Assembly (NCBI GenBank): GCA_015067125.1
Contig: SVNB01000027.1
Coordinates: 1-17,530, forward strand
Source: Oscillospiraceae bacterium
GTDB lineage: Bacteria; Bacillota; Clostridia; Oscillospirales; Ruminococcaceae
Direction of reading: 5' to 3'
DNA length: 17,530 nt
Both the position numbers and the translations under genes were made by a program. The notes below the pieces were generated by a model, which saw only the letters and a program-made list of their open reading frames with translations, was not told where the DNA came from and did not search any database. How positions within the stretch are numbered: position 1 is the stretch's first letter; every line of letters starts with the position of its first letter. Positions 6,267 through 12,074 of the stretch are shown here, piece after piece.

Positions 6267-8177
6267 ATGATAATTGATATGAACGGAATTTCTAAAAGCT
6301 TTGGAGCAAAAACCGTTCTTACAAATCTTGATTTAAAGATAGAGGATCACGACCGCATCGGCCTTATCGGAGAAAACGGCGCAGGAAAATCCACTCTTCT
6401 AAATATCATCATCGGCGATCTGGAATACGATACGGGTACTTTTGCAAAAGGCACCGATAAAAAAATCGGATTTCTTCGCCAGGACAGCGGCCTTGCCCTT
6501 GGCGGAACAATAATTTCGGAAATGCGTTCGGTTTTTGAACCTGTTTTTAAAGCAGAAGAACGTATGAGGGATCTTGAGCACTGCATGGCTATGCTCGAGC
6601 ACGGTTCTGCGGAATATCACTGCCTTATGTCAGAATACGAGCAGGAAAAAAACTTCTTCGAAGCCGGCGACGGATACAGTGTAGAGGTTAAAATAAATAC
6701 AGTTCTTACCGGCATGGGATTCAGTACTTTTGATCCGGAAACTCCGGTAGAAAGACTTTCCGGCGGAGAGCGCACAAGGCTTGCCCTTGCAAAACTTTTG
6801 CTCGAAGGGCCGGATCTTTTGATGCTGGACGAGCCGACCAACCATCTGGATTTTAAAACCCTTACCTGGCTGGAAGATTATCTTACAGCATATAAAGGCG
6901 CTATTCTTACGGTTTCTCATGACAGGTATTTTCTTGATAAAATTGTAAATATAGTGTGCGAGGTGGAAAACAAGACCCTTGTTCGCTATAATGCGGGTTA
7001 TACAAAATATCTGGATTTAAAAGCCGCGCGGCTTGCCCGTATGCAAAAGGAATATGACCGCCAGATGCGCGAAATTGCGGAGCTGGAGGATTTTATCGCG
7101 CGCAATAAGGTGCGTGCTTCCACAACAAAGCGTGCCCAGGCAAGAGAAAAAGAAATCGAGCATATGGAAATAAAAGAAAGACCCGTTCCGCCGCCGAAAC
7201 CGCCTAAATTCCGCTTTGGTTACGAACGCGAGCCTGTTAAAGACGTGCTTTTTGTAAAAAATCTTCGGCTTGAAGCAGGCGAGGGCCTTGAACGCAAACT
7301 GCTTAATCCTTCCGTTGATCTGGAAGTTCGCAGAGGAGAAAAAATTGCTCTTGTGGGTATGAACGGCGTTGGCAAAAGTACGTTTATAAAAACGCTGCTT
7401 GGAATTTTACCGCACGAAGGCGGAATTATTGAATGGGGCAGAAACGTCCGCACCGGTTACTATGACCAGCACAACAGCTATCTTACAGGTTCCAAAACCA
7501 TGCTGGACGAAATGTGGGATATGTTTCCGCGTTCCGATGAGCTTACTTTGCGCACCGCTTTGGGCAGAGCAAGACTTACCGGAGAAAACGTATTCAAAAA
7601 AATCGAAGTTCTTTCCGGAGGAGAAAAAGCAAGGCTAAGCTTTGCGGCTCTTACTCTTAAAGATGCAAACGTGCTTTTGCTGGACGAACCTACCAACCAC
7701 ATGGATATTGCCTGCAAAGAAGCACTTGATGAAGCGCTTAGGGAATATACCGGAACTATAATAATGGTAAGCCACGACCGCTATCTTTTAAACCGTGTTC
7801 CGACCAAAATAATAGAAATGTTCCCGGATCATCTTGCAAGTTATGAAGGCGGATACGACGACTATATGCGCCTTAAAGAAGAAATTGCCGCACCTGTAAA
7901 AGAGGAGAAAAAACCTTCCGCAAACGAAACGGTTTATTACCGTTCCAAACAGCAGAAAAGCGAGGATGCCAAACGCCGCAATCGCCTTAAAGCAGTGGAA
8001 CAGGAAATTTCTGACACGGACGACCGCCTTGCGCAGATAGAGCAGGAAATGGCCGATCCGGAAATCTGCGCGGATTATGAAAAAATGGCCGCCCTTTGTG
8101 CAGAAATGGAAGAATTAAAAAACCGTCAGAACGACCTTATGGACGAGTGGGCGGAACTTTCGGAGGAACTGGCATGA
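6267..8177 (+). CDS. ABC-F family ATPase (ribosome-associated, YdiF/Uup-like)
   Basis: A 636-residue protein with two ABC ATPase domains and no membrane segments. First domain: Walker A GENGAGKST at 35-43, signature LSGGER at 164-169, Walker B/DEPTNHLD at 187-195. A charged helical linker (about 240-310) precedes a second domain with Walker A GMNGVGKST near 363, LSGGEK near 449, and DEPTNHMD near 475. Residues from about 530 to the end are charged and helical, a C-terminal coiled coil as in Uup/YdiF-type members. ABC-F proteins act in the ribosomal E site during translation; which of the housekeeping or resistance roles applies cannot be read directly, but the short leader and ordinary linker favour housekeeping. 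ATG 6267 follows GGGAGG at 6251-6256. It overlaps the next gene by four bases. Confidence 0.93.
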   Translation: MIIDMNGISKSFGAKTVLTNLDLKIEDHDRIGLIGENGAGKSTLLNIIIGDLEYDTGTFAKGTDKKIGFLRQDSGLALGGTIISEMRSVFEPVFKAEERMRDLEHCMAMLEHGSAEYHCLMSEYEQEKNFFEAGDGYSVEVKINTVLTGMGFSTFDPETPVERLSGGERTRLALAKLLLEGPDLLMLDEPTNHLDFKTLTWLEDYLTAYKGAILTVSHDRYFLDKIVNIVCEVENKTLVRYNAGYTKYLDLKAARLARMQKEYDRQMREIAELEDFIARNKVRASTTKRAQAREKEIEHMEIKERPVPPPKPPKFRFGYEREPVKDVLFVKNLRLEAGEGLERKLLNPSVDLEVRRGEKIALVGMNGVGKSTFIKTLLGILPHEGGIIEWGRNVRTGYYDQHNSYLTGSKTMLDEMWDMFPRSDELTLRTALGRARLTGENVFKKIEVLSGGEKARLSFAALTLKDANVLLLDEPTNHMDIACKEALDEALREYTGTIIMVSHDRYLLNRVPTKIIEMFPDHLASYEGGYDDYMRLKEEIAAPVKEEKKPSANETVYYRSKQQKSEDAKRRNRLKAVEQEISDTDDRLAQIEQEMADPEICADYEKMAALCAEMEELKNRQNDLMDEWAELSEELA

Positions 8178-8356
8178 AAGAAACAGAAATAATCATACTT
8201 GTGGCTTCTTTTATCTGCGGTGCGGTTGGTTCTTTGCTTGCAAAACGGGCAAAGAAAAAATCAAGCTATACGCTGCTTTATATTTCCACTGCCCTTGCGG
8301 TGCTTACTTTTATAGGAATAGTTGCCGCCGCAATAATGGTATTTTTTGATAAATAA
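8174..8356 (+). CDS. Small two-helix membrane protein coupled to the ABC-F gene
   Basis: Sixty residues from ATG 8174, whose ATGA overlaps the ABC-F stop; a CGGAGG ribosome site at 8161-8166 lies inside the upstream gene. Two hydrophobic segments (about 5-23 and 36-57) flank a basic loop (KRAKKKSS), suggesting a hairpin in the membrane with the loop in the cytoplasm. No recognised family. Translational coupling implies co-expression with the ABC-F protein, but a functional link is not shown. Confidence 0.75.
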   Translation: MKETEIIILVASFICGAVGSLLAKRAKKKSSYTLLYISTALAVLTFIGIVAAAIMVFFDK

Positions 8357-8374
8357 AATTTATTAAAATCTTAT

Positions 8375-8418
8375 AAAAAACACAGCAGAAACAAAGTATT
8401 GCTTCTGCTGTGTTTTTT
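8375..8418. terminator. Bidirectional terminator between convergent small membrane genes
   Basis: CACAGCAGAA (8381-8390) pairs with TTCTGCTGTG (8403-8412); the A-run at 8375-8380 pairs with the T-run at 8413-8418, giving a 16-bp stem with a 12-base loop. It serves the plus gene ending at 8356 and the minus gene whose stop codon sits at 8417-8419. Confidence 0.9.
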
Positions 8419-8623
8419 ACTTTTTATTTTTTCTTTTGGAATACCAATTACACAAAAAGAGTATTGCGAAGGCAAGTGCTCCGGTTTTAAAACCGTCCCA
8501 GATAATTCCGCTTTTGCTTGTTGCCAAAAACAGGCTGAATATCCACAGCACAAAAATCGAACAAAGCCAAAGAGCGATAAACGCAAGGGCATAAAGCACA
8601 AATTTTTTAAAAAAATCTTTCAT
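8417..8623 (-). CDS. Small membrane protein, function unknown
   Basis: A 68-residue protein from ATG 8623, seven bases after AGGAGG (8631-8636). Two hydrophobic stretches (about 8-34 and 48-59) and a strongly basic tail (YSKRKNKK) suggest a small inner-membrane protein with its C-terminus in the cytoplasm. Not recognised. It is divergent from the membrane protein at 8758, and the two promoters flank a shared palindrome, so the pair may be co-regulated. Confidence 0.72.
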   Translation of the reverse strand: MKDFFKKFVLYALAFIALWLCSIFVLWIFSLFLATSKSGIIWDGFKTGALAFAILFLCNWYSKRKNKK

Positions 8624-8644
8624 GGCAATACCTCCTTTAATAAA

Positions 8645-8673
8645 ATTATAGCATGGCAATGCGTAGTTTTCAA
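8645..8673 (-). promoter_or_regulatory. Sigma-A promoter of the small minus-strand membrane gene
   Basis: Reading the minus strand: TTGAAA (8673-8668), 17-bp spacer ending in TGC, TATAAT (8650-8645). It is an extended -10 promoter close to consensus, with a leader of about 15 bases. Confidence 0.82.
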
Positions 8674-8679
8674 TGCGGA

Positions 8680-8700
8680 TTTATTCCGAAAAGGAATAAA
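8680..8700. promoter_or_regulatory. Palindrome between divergent promoters, candidate operator
   Basis: TTTATTCC (8680-8687) and GGAATAAA (8693-8700) are perfect inverted copies around GAAAA. The palindrome lies six bases from the left -35 box (8668-8673) and six bases from the position expected for the right -35 (8707-8712), so it is central between the two promoters. Binding protein unknown. Confidence 0.55.
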
Positions 8701-8726
8701 ACAATGTGGATTTTGTGTGGGTAATA

Positions 8727-8735
8727 TGCTATATT
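8727..8735 (+). promoter_or_regulatory. Extended -10 promoter element of the 8758 gene
   Basis: TGC-TATATT at 8727-8735. The hexamer 17 bp upstream (TGGATT, 8707-8712) is a poor -35, so this promoter is weak or activator-dependent. The same TAATATGCTATATT-like string precedes the LytTR gene on the other strand near 11974. Confidence 0.55.
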
Positions 8736-8757
8736 AAAAACAAAGGAGGCGGTACCC

Positions 8758-9309
8758 GTGAAAGAAGAAGATAAAAAAACCATAAAAGCATATATTCTGT
8801 GGATTTTACTTGGTGTGGTGCTGGCTTTTTTGCTTATTCCGTTCGGCCATAAAGTCGATATAAACGTACCGGCGGTAATGGTTAACACAGATACCGGAGA
8901 AATCACACAAACAAAAGTGATTTTTGAAGGCGAATGGGTTTACAGATATATCTGGCCGTTTAGTAAGGAATACGAGGGTGACATTATAATAGATGCCCTT
9001 GATTATACAAAAAACGAAGAAAGATTTTTATCATCAATAGAACTTATAAAATTTGATGCCACAACAGACGGCAGAGAGATACGGCTTGCAAGCTACTTTT
9101 ATCTGGTTCCGGGAGCTTCTTCCAAAGATTTTACCGGAGGACACGCAACGCTTTTTACGGATAAGGATTTTGAAAAATTTATGTTCCGCACCGGACCAAG
9201 CACATGGGACGAAGAAAACGAGGAATTTTACGTTTTTGCCCCGGCAGAAACCGAAGATGAAGCAAAAGCAATCTGCGATGAAATCGGAATGGTATATCCG
9301 GTAAAATAA
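8758..9309 (+). CDS. Membrane-anchored protein with extracytoplasmic domain, unknown family
   Basis: A 183-residue protein from GTG 8758, eight bases after AAGGAGG (8743-8749). A charged N-terminus (KEEDKKTIK) precedes one membrane helix at about residues 11-29. The rest is soluble and acidic, predicted outside the membrane, with several aromatic-rich strands (EGEWVYRYIWPF near 59-70) and an acidic segment near the C-terminus. No lipobox and no recognised catalytic motif. The topology (N-in, C-out) suggests a surface-exposed or cell-wall-facing protein. Divergent from the small membrane gene ending the intergenic palindrome region, and followed by a strong terminator, so it is monocistronic. 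Confidence 0.8.
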   Translation: MKEEDKKTIKAYILWILLGVVLAFLLIPFGHKVDINVPAVMVNTDTGEITQTKVIFEGEWVYRYIWPFSKEYEGDIIIDALDYTKNEERFLSSIELIKFDATTDGREIRLASYFYLVPGASSKDFTGGHATLFTDKDFEKFMFRTGPSTWDEENEEFYVFAPAETEDEAKAICDEIGMVYPVK

Positions 9310-9316
9310 AAAATAA

Positions 9317-9344
9317 GCCCTCCGCAGTGCGGAGGGCAATTTTT
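9317..9344. terminator. Bidirectional terminator after the 8758 gene
   Basis: GCCCTCCGC (9317-9325) with GCGGAGGGC (9329-9337), 3-base loop, T-rich right side and A-rich left side. Also serves the minus gene ending at 9350. Confidence 0.92.
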
Positions 9345-9349
9345 ATATC

Positions 9350-9523
9350 TTATTCAACAACCGCATAGCAGCAGCGAACAGGGGAATAGATTTTTTCTTC
9401 TGCTTTAAGCTCTTTGATTGCTTTGGAAACGGCGTCTTTATCTTCGCCAAGGGCAGCTGCGATTTCGCCGGGGCGAAGGGGTTTTTCTGCGTTTTTAAGA
9501 ACTTCAAGGATTTTTTCTTTCAT
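9350..9523 (-). CDS. Small winged-helix DNA-binding protein
   Basis: Fifty-seven residues from ATG 9523. The sequence KEKILEVLKNAEKPLRPGEI followed by AAALG and DAVSKAIKELKAEEKIYS is a compact winged helix-turn-helix: helix 1 (2-11), helix 2 (18-25), recognition helix (31-43), then a short wing ending in YAVVE. Such stand-alone domains occur in clostridia and methanogens; targets are unknown. Ribosome site AGGAG (9535-9539) is 11 bases away, rather long, but the upstream TTG at 9544 has no site at all. It has its own near-consensus promoter and a hairpin in the leader, and is divergent from the metallopeptidase at 9693, which it may regulate. Confidence 0.8.
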   Translation of the reverse strand: MKEKILEVLKNAEKPLRPGEIAAALGEDKDAVSKAIKELKAEEKIYSPVRCCYAVVE

Positions 9524-9553
9524 AATATTTATAGCTCCTTTCAATTTAGAAGA

Positions 9554-9577
9554 ATCAATTCCTAAATAAGAATTGAT
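9554..9577. promoter_or_regulatory. Inverted repeat in the winged-helix gene leader
   Basis: ATCAATTC (9554-9561) and GAATTGAT (9570-9577), perfect 8-bp arms around an 8-base spacer. It lies between the predicted start of transcription (about 9591) and the ribosome site, so it can be a DNA operator or a weak RNA hairpin. Confidence 0.5.
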
Positions 9578-9597
9578 ATTATTTATTTGATGAACTT

Positions 9598-9626
9598 ATT
9601 ATATACTATATTTTTTGTTTTGTCCA
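9598..9626 (-). promoter_or_regulatory. Sigma-A promoter of the winged-helix gene
   Basis: Minus strand: TGGACA (9626-9621), 17-bp spacer, TATAAT (9603-9598). Only one mismatch to consensus in the -35. It predicts an untranslated leader of about 70 bases. Confidence 0.82.
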
Positions 9627-9667
9627 TAGCAAAATTATAATTTTTCAAAAAAATTTTTTAAAATTTA

Positions 9668-9676
9668 TGCTATAAT
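9668..9676 (+). promoter_or_regulatory. Extended -10 promoter of the metallopeptidase gene
   Basis: TGC-TATAAT at 9668-9676 with an A/T-only -35 region. Transcription would begin near 9683, leaving a leader of about ten bases. Confidence 0.65.
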
Positions 9677-9692
9677 ATTTTTGGTGATGTTT

Positions 9693-10223
9693 ATGGACTA
9701 TAAAAAATACTTTAAAGAGTTCTGCGAAAAAGAAAATCTTGATATAAAACTTTCTTCAAAAATGCCATCGGGATACGAAGAAGCCTTCGGGACTTTTGAC
9801 GTTTTGGAAAACACGCTTTTTTTCAACGAAGAAAAGGCAAAAGATATGCCGGAATACGAAACGCTGTTCTGCCTTTTTCACGAACTGCGCCACGCCTGCC
9901 AGTATATTCATCCGGAAAAATTCAGCGAAGAAATACAAAAAAGTCGTTTTTACGTTATTCTTTATAACGGCATCTGTTACAGACTTTGCGAAAAAGAATG
10001 GAAGGAATGCATTCTTAAAGAAAGCGAAGAATATCTGCAAAGTCTTTATATAAATCTTCCTTATGAAAAAGACGCCAACACCTTTGCCTATATAGAAACA
10101 AGAAAAATCTGCGGAGATTCTGAACAGCTTAAAAAGCTTTATTCATACTGGGTGCCTTGCTGTTCTTTAGGAATGGGCGATTATAAAAAGATATTTGATT
10201 ATATAGATAAAAACTGCATTTAA
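9693..10223 (+). CDS. Stand-alone HExxH metallopeptidase, ImmA/IrrE-like
   Basis: A 176-residue soluble protein. The zinc motif HELRH is at residues 63-67 in FCLFHELRHACQY, and a downstream EKDANTFA string (125-132) matches the E-x-x-AN-x-FA helix that supplies the third ligand in ImmA/IrrE-type peptidases. E64 would be the catalytic base. Unlike many relatives there is no helix-turn-helix domain; the protein starts directly with the peptidase region. ImmA/IrrE enzymes cleave XRE repressors to switch on stress or mobile-element genes, so a repressor substrate is possible here but not shown. ATG 9693 was chosen because GGTGAT at 9683-9688, which pairs with the distal end of the 16S anti-SD, sits just upstream; TTG 9681 and ATG 9687 lack a site. 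Confidence 0.78.
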   Translation: MDYKKYFKEFCEKENLDIKLSSKMPSGYEEAFGTFDVLENTLFFNEEKAKDMPEYETLFCLFHELRHACQYIHPEKFSEEIQKSRFYVILYNGICYRLCEKEWKECILKESEEYLQSLYINLPYEKDANTFAYIETRKICGDSEQLKKLYSYWVPCCSLGMGDYKKIFDYIDKNCI

Positions 10224-10254
10224 AAACTGCCCGCGATTTGTGGCGGGCAGTTTT
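10223..10254. terminator. Bidirectional terminator after the metallopeptidase gene
   Basis: AAAACTGCCCGC (10223-10234) with GCGGGCAGTTTT (10243-10254), a 12-bp perfect stem and 8-base loop with T-run continuing to 10256. Shared with the convergent XRE gene ending at 10258. Confidence 0.92.
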
Positions 10255-10257
10255 TTG

Positions 10258-11022
10258 TTATCTTTTTTTATAAACTATAAGTTCCGGGTTTTCGCCGTTT
10301 TCATCATAGGTGCAGACCAAAAGAAAATCCATGTTTGCGGCAAGGCCAAAACATTTTCCGGGGCCGAATTCGCTTTCAAGCTGGGTTCCAAGATATGTTG
10401 CCCGGTCATCGAGAAATTTAATGGTTCTTCCGTTGGGAAGGCGGTATTCAAGATTTATAAAATTGCCCACCAGCGCGTTAAGGCTTTCTACGATGGGCAT
10501 ACCTTCTATATGCAGTTCGTTAAATTCATCAATGATCTGTTTTTTGAATTCCTCGAATTTTTCTTTTCCGCCCACATTAAGATATTGCTTCCAGTAATTA
10601 AGGCCGGGAAGCATATTTTTCATATATTCGCGCACCTGTTCGGCAGAAAAACTTCCGTTTGCCATGGTTTTTACGCATACTTCGATAAGCTCGTCCATAT
10701 CGTGATACATATATTCGCCGTCCGCATAGCACCATTTGCAGTAATCTTCGTTAAGGGCACCGTCCTTTTCCTTGCTTATGCTGCTGTCGTCCAGGGGCAT
10801 TCCGCAGCATTGGCAGATAAGCTGCCTTGGCGAACCAAGAAGAGTGTTTATGGAAACGTCAAAAAGCTTGGAAAGCAGTTTAAGGGTTTCTGTATTTGGC
10901 GTGGTTTCGCCGTTTTCCCAGCGGGAAACCGCCTGGCGGGTAACAAAAACTTTTTCGGCAAGCTCGTCCTGAGAAAATCCGTTTTTGGTCCGAAGTTCAA
11001 AAATAACGTCCTTTGTATCCAC
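10258..11022 (-). CDS. XRE-family regulator with zinc-ribbon and C-terminal sensor-like domain
   Basis: A 254-residue three-part protein. Residues 1-63 form an XRE helix-turn-helix (FSQDELAEKVFVTRQAVSRW, with ENGE after it). Residues 66-105 are a zinc ribbon of the CQxCGMPL type (C70, C73, C95, C98). The remaining 150 residues form a helical segment (110-190) and a C-terminal alpha/beta segment ending in VYKKR with no motif I can name. The combination suggests a one-component regulator whose C-terminal part senses a signal. GTG 11022 follows GAGGTGAT (11028-11035), the extended Shine-Dalgarno form. That site lies within a palindrome which also covers the predicted transcription start, pointing to autoregulation. 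Single-gene unit behind its own promoter, downstream of the LytTR operon. Confidence 0.88.
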   Translation of the reverse strand: MDTKDVIFELRTKNGFSQDELAEKVFVTRQAVSRWENGETTPNTETLKLLSKLFDVSINTLLGSPRQLICQCCGMPLDDSSISKEKDGALNEDYCKWCYADGEYMYHDMDELIEVCVKTMANGSFSAEQVREYMKNMLPGLNYWKQYLNVGGKEKFEEFKKQIIDEFNELHIEGMPIVESLNALVGNFINLEYRLPNGRTIKFLDDRATYLGTQLESEFGPGKCFGLAANMDFLLVCTYDENGENPELIVYKKR

Positions 11023-11026
11023 TGAT

Positions 11027-11042
11027 TATCACCTCGGTGATA
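11027..11042. promoter_or_regulatory. Palindrome over start site and ribosome site of the XRE gene
   Basis: TATCACC-TC-GGTGATA is a 7-bp inverted repeat with a 2-base centre. On the minus strand it covers the predicted transcription start (about 11035) and contains the GAGGTGAT ribosome site, suiting an autorepressor operator. The 2-base centre is too tight for a stable RNA hairpin of full length. Confidence 0.55.
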
Positions 11043-11069
11043 TTGTATCACAAAAAGGGATATTGCAAA
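11042..11069 (-). promoter_or_regulatory. Probable promoter of the XRE gene
   Basis: Minus strand: TTTGCA (11069-11064), 16-bp spacer, TACAAT (11047-11042). The -35 box lies within the left arm of the preceding operon's hairpin. Confidence 0.5.
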
Positions 11070-11090
11070 AGCAACTCTCTGTTGCTTTTG
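11066..11090 (-). terminator. Hairpin after the LytTR/DUF3021 operon
   Basis: CAAAAGCAAC (11066-11075) with GTTGCTTTTG (11081-11090), a perfect 10-bp stem and 5-base loop, starting three bases past the stop at 11093. On the minus strand no uninterrupted T-run follows, so termination may be incomplete and the XRE gene may receive read-through. Confidence 0.6.
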
Positions 11091-11092
11091 TT

Positions 11093-11512
11093 TTATGCGT
11101 TATCTTTGCGATGTTTGTTTATTCCGTCTGTTTGTTTTCTTGAGCAAAGATAAATTATAAGCCAGATAATTGCAAAACCGGCGGCAAAAATGGCGGTAAA
11201 AATTCCTATCTCGCTTCTCGGAATCCAATCGTTAAAAAGATACATAATAAGATAATCAAGATAAAGAACCGCCGCATGAATAAGCGCCGAAAAAGCGATG
11301 GGAAGTTTTTCGCTTTGATAGATTGCCGTAATTCCGCCTGCGAAAAACGCCATCAAAGTTATTGATAAAATTCCAAGCGAAACTTCATTTACAGAAATAT
11401 TTTCGATGCTTTCGATTTTTCCGACTATATAATATATAATCGCAAGAACAAAAGGCCCGCCCCAGGCAGATATTAAACCGCGCTTAAAAAATTCAATGGA
11501 AAAAGCCTTCAT
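11093..11512 (-). CDS. DUF3021-type membrane protein, partner of the LytTR regulator
   Basis: A 139-residue protein with four predicted membrane helices (about 13-31, 46-66, 72-92, 103-123), a short cytoplasmic N-terminus and a basic tail. Size, topology and position directly after a LytTR gene match the DUF3021 family. Such LytTR/membrane pairs (LytTR regulatory systems, including HdrRM and BrsRM in Streptococcus mutans) use the membrane protein to restrain its regulator. Its ATG overlaps the LytTR stop by four bases (ATGA) and has only a weak GGGAAA site, so it depends on translation of the upstream gene, keeping the two in fixed ratio. Identification as DUF3021 rests on context and topology. 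Confidence 0.78.
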   Translation of the reverse strand: MKAFSIEFFKRGLISAWGGPFVLAIIYYIVGKIESIENISVNEVSLGILSITLMAFFAGGITAIYQSEKLPIAFSALIHAAVLYLDYLIMYLFNDWIPRSEIGIFTAIFAAGFAIIWLIIYLCSRKQTDGINKHRKDNA

Positions 11513-11952
11513 TTTCCCAAATACCTCCTTTTAATTTCCGCAAAACAGCGCCGGGAAACATATTCCTTGCAGCCGCTTTTAAAAATTGCATCAACCGCTC
11601 CGCTGAAATTTGCGGAAAAACGCTCGAGCCGTTTTTCGTTTGCAACAGCGGATTTGTTTATTCGGATGAAATATGAAGGAAGGATTTCTTCGATTTCATA
11701 AAGCCGCATTTTTGTTCTGTATTTTTTTCCGGAAGAATCCACCGCAAATGTTTTTCCGCCTTCTGTAATAAAACATTCGGTTTCGGAAAAAGAAAGGATT
11801 TTCATTTCGTCTTCCGAAAAAACAGGAATACGGTCTGTTTTGCTGCTTTGCATAACAAGAGCTTCTATCCGGTCGGTAAGAGAAGAACGACTGTGCACCG
11901 TCGCCGTAATTTCCTCGTCCCTGGATTTATCGATGATAAGATTGAATTTCAT
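11509..11952 (-). CDS. LytTR-family DNA-binding regulator
   Basis: A 147-residue protein with a C-terminal LytTR DNA-binding domain (about 45-145): a beta-rich region containing ILSFSETECFITEGGKTF, the conserved RTKMRLYEIEEILPSYFIRI and NKSAVAN strings, and a basic end (SRRCFAEIKRRYLGK). There is no receiver domain; the first 40 residues form a small N-terminal region that may contact the membrane partner. It is therefore a one-component LytTR regulator rather than a two-component response regulator. ATG 11952 follows AGGAGGTGA (11957-11965), a very strong site. An extended -10 promoter and a candidate LytTR direct repeat lie upstream, suggesting positive autoregulation as in related systems. 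Confidence 0.9.
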   Translation of the reverse strand: MKFNLIIDKSRDEEITATVHSRSSLTDRIEALVMQSSKTDRIPVFSEDEMKILSFSETECFITEGGKTFAVDSSGKKYRTKMRLYEIEEILPSYFIRINKSAVANEKRLERFSANFSGAVDAIFKSGCKEYVSRRCFAEIKRRYLGK

Positions 11953-11973
11953 CGTTTCACCTCCTGTGAGAAA

Positions 11974-11982
11974 AATATAGCA
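11974..11982 (-). promoter_or_regulatory. Extended -10 promoter element of the LytTR operon
   Basis: Minus strand: TGC-TATATT (11982-11974). The hexamer at -35 (ATGATT, 12002-11997) is poor, as expected for an activator-dependent promoter. Predicted transcription start near 11967. Confidence 0.55.
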
Positions 11983-12011
11983 TATTAAAAAACAAAAATC
12001 ATAAAATTTTA

Positions 12012-12041
12012 ATATTCGGCAAAAATTTAAGCCTGAACGGA
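12012..12041 (-). promoter_or_regulatory. Candidate LytTR-binding direct repeat
   Basis: Minus strand: TCCGTTCAG (12041-12033) fits the LytTR half-site pattern, with a degenerate second copy GCCGAATAT (12020-12012) after a 12-base spacer, period 21 bp. The promoter-proximal copy ends about 45 bases before the predicted start, the geometry used by ComE/BlpR-type activators. Confidence 0.4.
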
Positions 12042-12068
12042 AAAACGCCGCGGTTTCGCGGCGTTTTT
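12041..12068 (-). terminator. Terminator of the methionine sulfoxide reductase operon
   Basis: AAAAACGCCGCG (12041-12052) with CGCGGCGTTTTT (12057-12068), a perfect 12-bp stem and GTTT loop, six bases past the stop at 12075. The minus-strand T-run is the end of the stem. Confidence 0.9.
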
Positions 12069-12074
12069 TATATT

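Noticed and set aside
10240..11025. A 261-codon open frame on the plus strand
   Set aside because: Antisense to the XRE-zinc ribbon gene; no ribosome site and Phe/Lys-rich composition typical of a shadow frame.
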